From: DASXHZ01 sp036488085
Lineage (GTDB): Bacteria; Acidobacteriota; Thermoanaerobaculia; Gp7-AA8
Reading direction: 5' to 3'
Length of the DNA: 64,000 nt
NCBI GenBank assembly: GCA_036488085.1
Contig: DASXHZ010000086.1
Coordinates: forward strand, 40,273 to 104,272
Made by a program: the position numbers and the translations under genes. Positions 26,661-34,300 of the stretch are shown piece by piece. Position 1 is the stretch's first letter. Each line of letters starts with the position of its first letter. The notes under the pieces were generated by a model, which worked only from the letters and a program-made list of their open reading frames with translations, did no database searches and was not told the DNA's origin.

Positions 26661-27134
26661 GTGAGGTTGTGGTCGATCCATCCTTCCCATCTCGACGGCA
26701 AAAGGCTCGTCGCGGTTTGGCGGGAAGGACTTCTAGCCCAAGCCGTGCTCGCCGGACGGACACGCGGCTACGCGCATCACCCTCAATTGATTCGCTTTCG
26801 GGAACGGCGCCACGCGATCGCGGCGTACCTCCATTCGATTGCCGATGAGGCGGAGGGGCGCGGCTACGCGTTCGATCGATCGCGGATCGAGCTTCCTCGG
26901 CGGCGGGTGTTGCTCGTGGTCACCGTCGGGCAGCTCGAGTATGAGTGGGAGCACCTGAAGCGGAAGCTGCGCGAGCGTAGCCCGGCCGACTACCGCCGGC
27001 TGGCGCGACAACGTGATCCGCTGCTGCATCCCTGTTTCACGGTCGTTCCTGGGCCGGTCGCCGATTGGGAAGTACGAACACCCGCTTCGCGTGCTCCGAG
27101 GCGATCGTCTCCGGGCGGTAAAGCGCGTCGATGA
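26661..27134 (+). CDS. Pyrimidine-dimer DNA glycosylase homologue (Pyr_excise family)
   Basis: About 157 residues. The family start MRLWSLHPxYLD is seen here as VRLWSIHPSHLDGKRLVAVWRE, so GTG 26661 is preferred to ATG 26649. Further blocks: LLAQAVLAGRTRGYAHHPQL, AIAAYLHSIADEAEGRGYAFDRSRI and HPCFTVVPGPVADWE. Relatives of phage T4 endonuclease V excise UV-damaged bases; many bacterial members are untested. The last 30 or so residues are unlike the family and overlap the convergent gene by 98 bp, so the C-terminus may have been extended by stop-codon loss. Confidence 0.8.
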   Translation: MRLWSIHPSHLDGKRLVAVWREGLLAQAVLAGRTRGYAHHPQLIRFRERRHAIAAYLHSIADEAEGRGYAFDRSRIELPRRRVLLVVTVGQLEYEWEHLKRKLRERSPADYRRLARQRDPLLHPCFTVVPGPVADWEVRTPASRAPRRSSPGGKARR

Positions 27135-27444
27135 GCGATGGTTTCCAGGTGAGGAGATCGGGGTTCGAGGCCGCAAACGACTCCCAACTCCCGGCTCCCG
27201 ACTCATCACGCTCCATGCGCTCGTTGATCGTGACCAGATACGCCCACGTGATCGTGGCGTGATAGAGCTGCGGCTTGCCGTTCGCCGTTGCAAATCGCTG
27301 CAGGGCGCTCACGAACCGCTCCGCGCCGGCAGGGAAGCCGTACTCGCGCAGGTAGGTCCACGCCATGCGGACGTGGTTTGCGTGGTGGAAGTCGGTGTTG
27401 GCAATCTCGCCGTTCTCGAACGCCTCGATCAACTGATCGCTCAT
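27037..27444 (-). CDS. Conserved hypothetical protein with embedded heptamer repeat
   Basis: A 135-residue protein I cannot assign to a named family, but its layout recurs in soil bacteria: an N-terminal FENGEIANTDFHHANHVRMAWTYLREYG block with HH..H, then RFATANGKPQLYHATITWAYLVTINERM, and the C-terminal NPDLLTWKPSLIDALYRPETIASEHAKRVFVLP. The conserved His residues could bind metal. ATG 27444 is chosen; codons upstream translate a heptamer repeat. Residues around GAGSWES are encoded by another 7-bp repeat (27180-27207). The 3' end overlaps the convergent glycosylase gene. Confidence 0.75.
   Translation of the reverse strand: MSDQLIEAFENGEIANTDFHHANHVRMAWTYLREYGFPAGAERFVSALQRFATANGKPQLYHATITWAYLVTINERMERDESGAGSWESFAASNPDLLTWKPSLIDALYRPETIASEHAKRVFVLPNRRPAQERP
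27180..27207. repeat. Short heptamer array inside a coding sequence (flavour ACTCCCR)
   Basis: Four consecutive 7-bp units: ACTCCCA, ACTCCCG, GCTCCCG, ACTCATC. They lie within the conserved hypothetical gene and are read in frame on the minus strand as a Gly/Ser/Trp-containing loop between two conserved blocks. Confidence 0.7.
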
Positions 27445-27445
27445 C

Positions 27446-27489
27446 GTGGTAACACGGTACCACAGTACCAGAGCACTGTGCACGGTGCA
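27446..27489. repeat. Heptamer array (flavour CACTGTG/CACGGTG)
   Basis: Directly upstream of two divergent genes the DNA runs CACTGTG, CACGGTG, CACTGTG in 7-bp steps, preceded by an imperfect mirror (GGTAACACGGTACCACAGTACC). Being between starts at 27444 and 27540, it must lie within or next to both promoters. A TTGACA at 27505-27510, 17 bp before TATCGG, follows it and may be the promoter of the plus-strand gene, although the leader would be very short. Confidence 0.75.
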
Positions 27490-27539
27490 CTGTGCAGGGG
27501 GTCGTTGACACGGCATCTGCATCGCGCTATCGGTTCGTC

Positions 27540-28514
27540 ATGCGAAAGATCTTTCTGACGGCCACAACCGTATTCACTGCAACGCTCTGCCTCGCCGACG
27601 CCAACGTCCAAGAAAAGACGCAGGTCCACCTCGGCGGGATGGTCGGCGGCATCGCCAACGTCTTCGGAGGCAAGGCGACCCACGAGGGGATCACCAGCAA
27701 TACGTTCGTGAAGGGCGATCGGCGCGCGCGGATGCAGGAGAACAGCGGCGAGATCGTCGACCTCGGCGCCGAGAAGGTCTACAGGCTCGACCTCGGGCGC
27801 AAGACCTACACCGTCGAGACGTTCGACGAGATCCGCAGGCGCTTCGAGGAGGAGAAGGAGCGCGCCGAGAAGAGGAGCGCCAGGGAAGAGAAGAGCGAGA
27901 AGGGGGAGAAGCCGGAGGGTCCGGAGTACGAGGTCGACATCACCGTGAAAGACACCGGCCAGAAGCAGGCGATCAACGGCTACGACACCCACGAAGTCGT
28001 CACGACTATCACCGTCCACGAGAAGGGGAAGTCGATCGAGAAGGCGGGCGGCAGCATCTTCAAGGCCGACATGTGGATCGGGCCGCGGATCCGAGAGATG
28101 AAGGAGATCGGCGACTTCGAGCGGCGCTACTTCGCGAAGCTGTACGGGAAGGAGTTCGGCGCCGCCGATATGCAGCAGATGGCGATGCTGATCGCGACGA
28201 ATCCGATGTTCGCGAAGGCGGCGAAGGCATTCGCCGACAAGCGCTCCAGCTTCGACGGCACGCCGATCCGCACGATCCTGACGTTCGAGGCGGTCGCCGG
28301 TACGGAGCAGCAGGCGAACAGCGATCAGGGCGGCGGTGCGCCGACCGGCATCGGCAGCGCCCTCGGCGGCCTGATGAAGCGCGCCCACCGGCGCGACGCC
28401 GACAACGGCCCGCAGCGCTCGACGCTGTTCGACTCGACGACCGAGATCCTGAAGGCCTCGGCAACCGCGACGTCGTCGGATGTCGCGATCCCGCCCGGTT
28501 TCACGCAGAAGTAA
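27540..28514 (+). CDS. Exported hypothetical protein
   Basis: 324 residues with a signal peptide (MRKIFLTATTVFTATLCLA). The mature part has a beta-rich N-terminal portion (VHLGGMVGGIANVFGG, TFVKGDRRARMQENSGEIVDLGAEKVYRLDLGRKTY in pieces), a highly charged Glu/Lys segment at about 100-128, and a second beta region (INGYDTHEVVTTITV) with a DUF4412-like look. It probably acts in the periplasm; function unknown. Start ATG 27540 is fixed by the signal peptide. A twin-hairpin repeat begins 8 bp after the stop. Confidence 0.75.
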   Translation: MRKIFLTATTVFTATLCLADANVQEKTQVHLGGMVGGIANVFGGKATHEGITSNTFVKGDRRARMQENSGEIVDLGAEKVYRLDLGRKTYTVETFDEIRRRFEEEKERAEKRSAREEKSEKGEKPEGPEYEVDITVKDTGQKQAINGYDTHEVVTTITVHEKGKSIEKAGGSIFKADMWIGPRIREMKEIGDFERRYFAKLYGKEFGAADMQQMAMLIATNPMFAKAAKAFADKRSSFDGTPIRTILTFEAVAGTEQQANSDQGGGAPTGIGSALGGLMKRAHRRDADNGPQRSTLFDSTTEILKASATATSSDVAIPPGFTQK

Positions 28515-28521
28515 CGCATTC

Positions 28522-28606
28522 TTGGAGGGGCGGACGCCCTCGTCCGCCCGGCGCGGCGAAGCTGCGCTGACGCGCGGCTGGGCGGACGAGGTCGTCCGCC
28601 CCTCCA
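28522..28606. repeat. Twin-hairpin dispersed repeat, GGGCGGACG family, copy 2
   Basis: Same layout as 16077-16159: TTGGAGGGGCGGACG-CCCT-CGTCCGCCC, a GC-rich spacer (GGCGCGGCGAAGCTGCGCTG...), then GGGCGGACG-AGGT-CGTCCGCCCCTCCA. It fills the gap between two convergent genes (stops at 28514 and 28609), where it could end transcription from both sides. Confidence 0.88.
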
Positions 28607-28608
28607 GT

Positions 28609-29475
28609 TCACGATACGAACTCGTCGAGCAGCGCATCTTTCTCGCGCCACAACTGCTCGACCCACGCCTTGAAGCGGTCACGCACCGGCCCCGGACGCG
28701 TGACCGCTTCGTCGTAGAACTCCTCGGGGACGTCGACGCGACGGATGCGGACGGCGATCCGCGGCACGCGATTCGTCACGAACTGCCAGAACGTCACGTC
28801 CCCGTGCGGATAGGCGAGCGTGACGTCGAACGTGGCGTCGAGCAGGTCACCCATCGACGCCAGAACGAACGAGATGCCGCCGATGCGCGGGCGCAGCAAG
28901 TGGCGGTACGGCGAGTCCTGGTCGTCGCGCTTCTGGCGCGAAAAGCGTGTCCCTTCGAGAAAGTTCGCGATCGCGACCGGAACCTTGCGGTAGCGGCGGC
29001 ACGCCGTCCGCGTGGTCGCGAGGTCCTCGCCCCGCTTCTCGGGATGCGCCTCCAGGAAGTCGGGCGTGTAGCGCTTCATGAAGGGGAAGTCGAGCGCCCA
29101 ACACGCCTGGCCGGCGATCGGAAACGAGATCAACTCCTGCTTGAGGAAGAAGCGGATGAACGCCGCCTTCTGATGGAAGACGCGGAAGAGAACGAAGATG
29201 TCGACCCACGAGACATGGTTCGCGACGATGAGGTAGTGGCCGTCATAGCCATCGGTCGAGTCGCCGCTCACGTCCCACTGCGTCTCGAGCATCTTGTCGA
29301 AGATGCGGTTGTTCCCCTCGGCCCACTTCTCCGCGAGCCCGACCAGGAACTTGACCACCGGCACTCGTCGTCGACCCGGGAGGAGAAACTTCACGATGCC
29401 GCCGAGGAGTATCGGCGTGCCCCAGAGGAGCAAGTTGAAGAGGAGGAGGGCGATCGTCGCGACGCCGCGCAGCAT
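28609..29475 (-). CDS. 1-acyl-glycerol-3-phosphate acyltransferase family protein (PlsC/YihG-like)
   Basis: 288-residue membrane-associated acyltransferase of the LPLAT family. An N-terminal transmembrane helix (TIALLLFNLLLWGTPILLGG) precedes the catalytic motif NHVSWVD (86-92, the HX4D box) and the acceptor-binding motif FLEGTRFS (172-179). Overall it resembles E. coli YihG more than PlsC, including FFLKQELISFPIAGQACWALDFPFMKR. It should transfer acyl groups to a lysophospholipid or related acceptor. The start overlaps the stop of the small membrane gene by one base (TGATG). Confidence 0.88.
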   Translation of the reverse strand: MLRGVATIALLLFNLLLWGTPILLGGIVKFLLPGRRRVPVVKFLVGLAEKWAEGNNRIFDKMLETQWDVSGDSTDGYDGHYLIVANHVSWVDIFVLFRVFHQKAAFIRFFLKQELISFPIAGQACWALDFPFMKRYTPDFLEAHPEKRGEDLATTRTACRRYRKVPVAIANFLEGTRFSRQKRDDQDSPYRHLLRPRIGGISFVLASMGDLLDATFDVTLAYPHGDVTFWQFVTNRVPRIAVRIRRVDVPEEFYDEAVTRPGPVRDRFKAWVEQLWREKDALLDEFVS

Positions 29476-29708
29476 CAGCGGACGATCCCCACGGCCGCCA
29501 GCGCTACGCAGAACGCGAACGCGGCGCTACGCCAGTCGAGCTGCTGCCATCCGCCGAAGTCGAGGATCGTCGCGGCGACTCCGGCGATCAAGGCTGCAAG
29601 CAGAGCGGTCACAAGCTCCCTCTTCCAGCACGTTTGCGGCGAAAACGGAATGATCCTCGCAATTAGAAAGGCAGCGATGCCCGACATGACCCACGACGCG
29701 GCTCCCAT
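29475..29708 (-). CDS. Small integral membrane protein
   Basis: 77 residues with two to three hydrophobic segments (SWVMSGIAAFLIARIIPF, ELVTALLAALIAGVAATIL, AAFAFCVALAAVGIV). The length and Gly/Ala-rich helices recall GlsB/YeaQ/YmgE-type proteins, but the match is weak. It is coupled to the downstream acyltransferase by a one-base stop/start overlap. Confidence 0.6.
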   Translation of the reverse strand: MGAASWVMSGIAAFLIARIIPFSPQTCWKRELVTALLAALIAGVAATILDFGGWQQLDWRSAAFAFCVALAAVGIVR

Positions 29709-29772
29709 GCGCTGATTATCGACATCCGACTGTTAGCACGGAAATCGCATCAGGCTGCCACAGGAGAGCACC

Positions 29773-30204
29773 ATGGAGACACAGGCCGCATCGAACTTGA
29801 ACGACCAGAACAATAAGATTCTCGCCATCGAGGACGACCCGGAAGTACTGGCGCTCTACAAGTCCTACCTGCAGAAGCGCGGCTACGACGTTCTCTCGGC
29901 CGGCGGCGCCGTCGAAGCGATGAACATTCTCCAGAGCAACCCCGACACCCGGCTGATCCTTCTCGACCTCAACCTTCCGGGGATGAGCGGCGAGGAGTGG
30001 ATCGCCTGGTACCTCCAGCAAGGCAAGCAGACTCCGGTCGTGGTGGCGTCAGGAAAAGGGGACATCCTGACCATCACGAAGGGCAACAACATGACGGCGG
30101 CGCTCACGAAGCCGTTTCACATGGAGGAGCTGCAGGAGCTGATCGAGGTGCTGCTCGCCGACGACTGGCACGAGCAGGTGAGCATCGACAAGAAGACGCA
30201 CTAA
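29773..30204 (+). CDS. Single-domain response regulator (CheY-like)
   Basis: 143-residue receiver domain without an output domain. Acidic pocket residues Glu20-Asp21-Asp22, phospho-acceptor Asp65 in LILLDLNLPGMSG, the VVVASGKGD loop and Lys113 in LTKPF are all present, so it should be phosphorylated by a histidine kinase. No kinase gene is nearby. An AGGAGAG precedes the ATG. It is convergent with the ferredoxin gene, overlapping its stop by 4 bp. Confidence 0.92.
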   Translation: METQAASNLNDQNNKILAIEDDPEVLALYKSYLQKRGYDVLSAGGAVEAMNILQSNPDTRLILLDLNLPGMSGEEWIAWYLQQGKQTPVVVASGKGDILTITKGNNMTAALTKPFHMEELQELIEVLLADDWHEQVSIDKKTH

Positions 30205-30434
30205 CCGCCGTCGCTCCCGATCGCCTCCACCGGGCAGTTTTCCATCGCATCCTTGCAGAGCATCTCCTCGGCGGCCGTCTCCGGCTGCCTGTAGACGTGT
30301 GAGAAGCCCTGTTCGTCGTTGCGCTTGAAGTTCTCGGGGGCGGTTTCCCGGCATAGATCGCAGTCGATACATTGGGTATCGACGTAGTAGCGCCCTTCGG
30401 GCTGGCCGGGGACTTTGTCGTTGGGATCTGCCAT
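30201..30434 (-). CDS. 4Fe-4S ferredoxin
   Basis: 77-residue electron carrier. Cys22, Cys25 and Cys28 (CIDCDLC) and Cys67 (CPVEAIG) give one [4Fe-4S] cluster; Cys60 is an extra cysteine that may hold a 3Fe-to-4Fe or disulfide role. The pattern is that of single-cluster ferredoxins used with P450s or oxidoreductases. ATG 30434 is chosen because the upstream codons overlap the divergent gene. Only 31 bp separate it from the SIMPL-protein start. Confidence 0.88.
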   Translation of the reverse strand: MADPNDKVPGQPEGRYYVDTQCIDCDLCRETAPENFKRNDEQGFSHVYRQPETAAEEMLCKDAMENCPVEAIGSDGG

Positions 30435-30465
30435 AGACTCGCGGGAGACCAAACGAGGTGGAACG

Positions 30466-31173
30466 ATGAAAAGATTTCTCTCTCTTCTCACGCTTTTCGC
30501 TGCAGTGTCAGCGTTCTCGCAAACGCCTCCGGCGCAGCCACTCGAGACGGTGACGGTCACCGGAACTGGGAAGGCGACGCTGACGCCCGATCGCTACTCG
30601 TTCAACGTCGGCGTGCAGACGGTCGCGACGACCGTCGACGACGCGGTGCGCGAGAACAACGAGCGTGTCGCCGCCGTCATCGATGCGCTGAAGAAGGCGG
30701 GTGCCGCGGCGACCGAGATCCGCACGTCGAACTTTTCGATCTATCCGCAGCAGAACTACCAGCAGGGAAAGCTGCCGCAGATCACCGGGTATCAGGTGAA
30801 CAACAGCATCACCGTCACGCGCGACAAGATCGGCGACGCCGGGAAGCTGCTGCAGTCGGCGCTCAACGCCGGGGTGAATACATCCTCGGGGCTGGAGTTC
30901 CTCGTCTCCGATCCGTCGCGTGGCCGCGATCAAGGGATGCGCGCGGCGTTCATGGACGCCAGAGCGAAGGCGTCGACGCTCGCTCAGGCCGCAGGACGGA
31001 CGATCGGAAGGGCGCTGACGATCAGCGAAGGGGTCGAGCCGTCACGCCCGCCGGTCGTCTACAAGGCGATGGCGATGGCGGCTGGACGCGCGGCCGCGAC
31101 CGAGGAGGTTCCGGTCGAATCAGGCACGCAGGAAGTGAGCTACACCGTGACCGTGACCTTCGAGCTAAGATGA
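30466..31173 (+). CDS. Exported SIMPL-domain protein (DUF541)
   Basis: 235 residues with a signal peptide (MKRFLSLLTLFAAVSAFS). The SIMPL/DUF541 fold starts ETVTVTGTGKATLTPDRYSFNVGV and includes IRTSNFSIYPQQNY and ITGYQVNNSITVTRDKIGDAGKLL, then DARAKASTLAQAAG. Family members (E. coli YggE, BP26) are periplasmic oligomers tied to envelope or oxidative stress. GAGGTG upstream of ATG 30466 supports the start. Confidence 0.9.
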   Translation: MKRFLSLLTLFAAVSAFSQTPPAQPLETVTVTGTGKATLTPDRYSFNVGVQTVATTVDDAVRENNERVAAVIDALKKAGAAATEIRTSNFSIYPQQNYQQGKLPQITGYQVNNSITVTRDKIGDAGKLLQSALNAGVNTSSGLEFLVSDPSRGRDQGMRAAFMDARAKASTLAQAAGRTIGRALTISEGVEPSRPPVVYKAMAMAAGRAAATEEVPVESGTQEVSYTVTVTFELR

Positions 31174-31259
31174 GTCAGCTCAATACATTGGTCTCTCGAT
31201 TGCACTATTAGACAGTGGCTCGGCGAAAGCCGGACCCAACCAAACGAAAGGGAGGTTGT

Positions 31260-31493
31260 ATGGATAATCGCAATCGAGACAAGATGAACAAAGAAGAGGG
31301 CCTCGACAGCTCTTCGGGCCGCAACAGCGGATCGAGCGAGATCGGATCGTCTTCATCGAGCAGCCCGAGCAGCGGCTCCTCGTCCAATTCATGGCAGGGC
31401 TCGTCCAAGCGCGGGTCGTCGTCCAGCGAGAGCGACGTGACCGGCAGCTCGGATCGCAGTTCGTCATCGTCCGGCAGCAGCGGACGCCACTGA
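31260..31493 (+). CDS. Small serine-rich protein
   Basis: 77 residues, about 40 percent serine, hydrophilic, with no signal or membrane segment; likely disordered. A strong GGGAGG five bases before ATG 31260 and a terminator 44 bp after the stop show that it is a real expressed gene. Composition is unlike any neighbour. Function unknown; general stress or storage roles would be a guess. Confidence 0.7.
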   Translation: MDNRNRDKMNKEEGLDSSSGRNSGSSEIGSSSSSSPSSGSSSNSWQGSSKRGSSSSESDVTGSSDRSSSSSGSSGRH

Positions 31494-31494
31494 G

Positions 31495-31530
31495 TCAACG
31501 AAAAACGCAACATCAACGAAAAACGCAACA
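31495..31530 (+). repeat. Two perfect 18-bp direct repeats
   Basis: TCAACGAAAAACGCAACA occurs at 31495-31512 and immediately again at 31513-31530, in the 3' untranslated region between the serine-rich gene's stop and its terminator. It could be a protein- or RNA-binding site or a simple duplication. Confidence 0.85.
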
Positions 31531-31537
31531 ACAAGAG

Positions 31538-31566
31538 GGCCGCGCGTCTGCGCGGCCTTTTTGTTT
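31538..31566 (+). terminator. Rho-independent terminator
   Basis: Stem GGCCGCG / CGCGGCC (31538-31544 with 31551-31557), 6-base loop, then TTTTTGTTT. It ends the serine-rich gene's transcript just before the GNAT gene. Confidence 0.9.
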
Positions 31567-31577
31567 ATCATCGGCGC

Positions 31578-32024
31578 ATGTCCGACTCGGTCGTGATCGT
31601 GCCCGCCACCGAAGGCGACATTCCCGTCATCAAGGATCTGCTCGTCTCGAATGACCTGCCGACCGCGGGCGTGGACGAGCACTGGCGGACCTTCATCGTG
31701 GCGCGGGAGGGCGATCGCGTGGTCGCGTGCGGCGGCGCCGAGGCGTACCAGTTCGCGGCGCTCATCCGGTCGGTCGCCGTCGATGCGGCGTATCGCAGCC
31801 AGGGAATCGGACGCAAGATCGTGCGGCAGCTCCTCGATCGGCTCGCCTCGCGCGGCCTTCGCGAGTTCTATCTGCTGACGACGACCGCCGAGGCGTACTT
31901 CAAGAAGCGAGGGTTCAAGCCGATCGATCGCGACGAAGTCCACCCCCAGCTCCTGAACTCGCGCGAGTTCCAGGATGCCTGTCCGTCGACCGCCACGTGC
32001 ATGCGGCTGGTGATGTTGGTGTGA
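31578..32024 (+). CDS. GNAT-family N-acetyltransferase
   Basis: 148-residue acetyl-CoA-dependent transferase. Motif A with the CoA pyrophosphate loop is YRSQGIGRKIVRQLL near residues 76-90; the ending FYLLTTTAEAYFKKRGFKPIDRDEVH resembles ArsN2-type arsinothricin acetyltransferases and small-molecule GNATs. Substrate unproven. Its stop overlaps the GTG start of the amidohydrolase (GTGA at 32021-32024). Confidence 0.85.
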   Translation: MSDSVVIVPATEGDIPVIKDLLVSNDLPTAGVDEHWRTFIVAREGDRVVACGGAEAYQFAALIRSVAVDAAYRSQGIGRKIVRQLLDRLASRGLREFYLLTTTAEAYFKKRGFKPIDRDEVHPQLLNSREFQDACPSTATCMRLVMLV

Positions 32025-32866
32025 GAGTCTTCGACGTCCACCTTCACATCCAGCCGTGGTCGATGGTGGCGCCCGACGCGCTGGCGCTGATCGACGATTC
32101 GGCGCATGCGGATGCGAAGGAGATTCTCGCGTCGCCAGAGAACGTCATCCGGTTTCTCGACGAGAACGAGATCGAGCGCGCCTGCTGTATCAACTACGTC
32201 TCGCCCGACGTGATGGGATTCACGCGCGAGGTCAACGACTGGGTCGCGAACTTCACGAGCAGGCATCGCGATCGCCTGATCGCGACCGGGTCGGTGAACC
32301 CGCTGCATGAGATGAGCGTGCGCGACGAGATCCGCCGCGTCCTCGACCTCGGCATCGGGATGATCAAGATCCATCCGCCGCACCAGCTCTTCGCGCCGAA
32401 CGCGTACAAGCGCGGCGACCTCTGGCAGCTCGCCGAGATCTACCGCGAGTGCGAGGAGCGCGGCGTGCCGGTGATGTTCCACACCGGGACGTCGATCTTC
32501 CCGAAGGCGCGCAACGTCTTCGCCGATCCGATGCCGATCGACGACGTCGCCATCGACTTCCCCCGCCTGAAGATCATCCTGGCGCACGCGGGACGGCCAA
32601 TGTACGGCGAGACGGCGCTGTTCCTCCTCCGCCGCCACCGAAACGTGCACGCCGACCTCTCCGGCATCCCGCCGAAAGCGCTGACCCGCTACTTCCCGCG
32701 TGTCGCCGAGATGGCGGACAAGGTGTTGTGGGGTACCGACTGGCCGTCGCCCGGGATCACCTCGCCGAAGAAGAACGTCGAAGACTTCCGCGCCCTCGGT
32801 TTCCCTGAGGACGTGCAGCGGAAGATCTTGTACGACAACGCGGCGCGGTTATTCAGCGGCGGGTGA
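32021..32866 (+). CDS. Amidohydrolase (TIM-barrel, amidohydro_2 family)
   Basis: 281 residues. Metal-site features: N-terminal HLH in FDVHLHI, MIKIHPPHQLF with His, VPVMFHTGTS, ILAHAGRP and late GTDWPSPG with the catalytic Asp. This is the ACMSD/gamma-resorcylate decarboxylase-type superfamily, which acts on hydrolase or decarboxylase substrates; the reaction is unknown. The GTG at 32021, inside the GNAT stop, is the start because the HxH strand must begin at once. Its 3' end overlaps the convergent serine hydrolase by 18 bp. Confidence 0.87.
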   Translation: MRVFDVHLHIQPWSMVAPDALALIDDSAHADAKEILASPENVIRFLDENEIERACCINYVSPDVMGFTREVNDWVANFTSRHRDRLIATGSVNPLHEMSVRDEIRRVLDLGIGMIKIHPPHQLFAPNAYKRGDLWQLAEIYRECEERGVPVMFHTGTSIFPKARNVFADPMPIDDVAIDFPRLKIILAHAGRPMYGETALFLLRRHRNVHADLSGIPPKALTRYFPRVAEMADKVLWGTDWPSPGITSPKKNVEDFRALGFPEDVQRKILYDNAARLFSGG

Positions 32867-34276
32867 GCCGGCGCGCGTCGCGATGTGATCTTGCGCGCTG
32901 TAGTGCAGGTTCACCTTCTGCGCGATGCCGTTCGCGTCGAGCGTGAACGTGACGACGCCGTCGGACAGCGGCATGTAGAAGCGGGTGGGGGATAGCGGGA
33001 TCAGTCCCGCCGTGAAGAATCCCTTCATGTCCGCCTCCAGGAAGCGCGGCGAGTTGTGGATGGTGAGCGGCGTTCCGTCCTCCATCTTGAACTCGCCTTC
33101 CAGAGCGTGGATCTGCGCCGCATCGAGCGTGACGACTTTGCCGCGGACGGGAGGGTCGTACGGCTGTCCGAGCGCGATCATCGAGATGTTTCGTGCGGTG
33201 TGCATCATCGGCGCGCGATCGAGATTGCTGAGGATGACGATCGTGATCTTGTCGTCCGGAAATTTGATGAGCTGTGAGACGTAGCCGGGCAGCGCGCCGG
33301 TGTGCCGGTAGCGCCGGTGTCCGAGGGACGTGTCGACGAACCAGCCGTACCCGTAGTTTCCGATACCGGCCGTGAATACCTCGTCCGCTTCCTTCCGTGG
33401 GACGAGCGCGCTCCCGTCCATGATCGTGCTCCACCGATAGAGATCGTCGACGGTCGAGTAGAGCCACGCGTCGCCGGCCGGCGGCGTCAACGCCAGCATC
33501 GGCCGTCTCTGCAGGTGCTCGTCGGCCAGCGGAACGCCGGCGAGGCTTGCTTTCCAGCCGAGATCTTCGTGCGTGTAGCCGAACGCCAGATCCTTCGGCG
33601 CCTCGCCCGTGCCGAGAACTCCGGAGTGCGACATGCCGGCAGGACCGAGAATTCGTTCGCGGACATAGCGCGCGAACGGCTCCCCGGCAGCCTTCTCGAT
33701 TGCGAACGCCAGCGCGATGTAGCCGGTGTTGCTGTAGTTGAACTTCGTGCCGGGAGCGAAGTCGAGCGGCTTCTTCTTCGCCTCTTCGATGATGCGCCGC
33801 GAGCTGTCGGGCTTCGTCATGAACTGCAGATACTTCGGCGACCCGAGGTCGAGCACCTCTTCGTAGTCAGGCAGCCCGGAGGTGTGCCGCATCACCTCCT
33901 GAATCGTGATCGGCTGCCACGCGTCGGGGCAGGAGTCGATGTACTTGCAGAGCGGGTCGTCGAGTTTCAGCTTTCCGGCGTCGCGGAGTTTGAGAGCCGC
34001 CATCGACGTGAACATCTTCGAGATCGAGGCGACCTCGAACCGCGTATCGGGAGTGAACGGCTTTCGCGCCTCGACGTCCGCGTAGCCGTAACCGCGCCGC
34101 AGCAACACCTTGCCGTCGCGCACGATCAGCACCGCCCCGCTGAAGGCACCCATCTCAGTGCGGGTCGCGAGGTATTCGCCGGCGCGTGCAGCGATCTCCT
34201 GATCGGTGGCAGCGTGCGCAGCGACAGCAAAGACGAGAAGGAGGAGGGTGGTCACGCGTCTCATCGACGTGTTCAT
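32849..34276 (-). CDS. Exported serine hydrolase of the beta-lactamase/PBP class C family
   Basis: About 475 residues with a signal peptide (VTTLLLLVFAVAAHA). Active-site motifs: SISK at 84-87 (SxxK), YSN at 181-183 (YxN), and HTG in RHTGALPG in place of KTG, which points to an esterase or peptidase rather than a true beta-lactamase. A DUF3471-like beta domain follows to the C-terminus. ATG 34276 is preferred to the GTG three codons upstream. It begins 24 bp after the mannose-1-phosphate guanylyltransferase stop on the same strand. Confidence 0.9.
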   Translation of the reverse strand: MNTSMRRVTTLLLLVFAVAAHAATDQEIAARAGEYLATRTEMGAFSGAVLIVRDGKVLLRRGYGYADVEARKPFTPDTRFEVASISKMFTSMAALKLRDAGKLKLDDPLCKYIDSCPDAWQPITIQEVMRHTSGLPDYEEVLDLGSPKYLQFMTKPDSSRRIIEEAKKKPLDFAPGTKFNYSNTGYIALAFAIEKAAGEPFARYVRERILGPAGMSHSGVLGTGEAPKDLAFGYTHEDLGWKASLAGVPLADEHLQRRPMLALTPPAGDAWLYSTVDDLYRWSTIMDGSALVPRKEADEVFTAGIGNYGYGWFVDTSLGHRRYRHTGALPGYVSQLIKFPDDKITIVILSNLDRAPMMHTARNISMIALGQPYDPPVRGKVVTLDAAQIHALEGEFKMEDGTPLTIHNSPRFLEADMKGFFTAGLIPLSPTRFYMPLSDGVVTFTLDANGIAQKVNLHYSAQDHIATRAGSPAAE

Positions 34277-34300
34277 ACGAACCACTTCGTAGATTGTTTC

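Noticed and set aside
32849..34276. Antibiotic-resistance beta-lactamase
   Set aside because: It has SxxK and YxN but HTG rather than KTG, plus an extra C-terminal domain. This is the broad serine-hydrolase group, so no resistance role is claimed.
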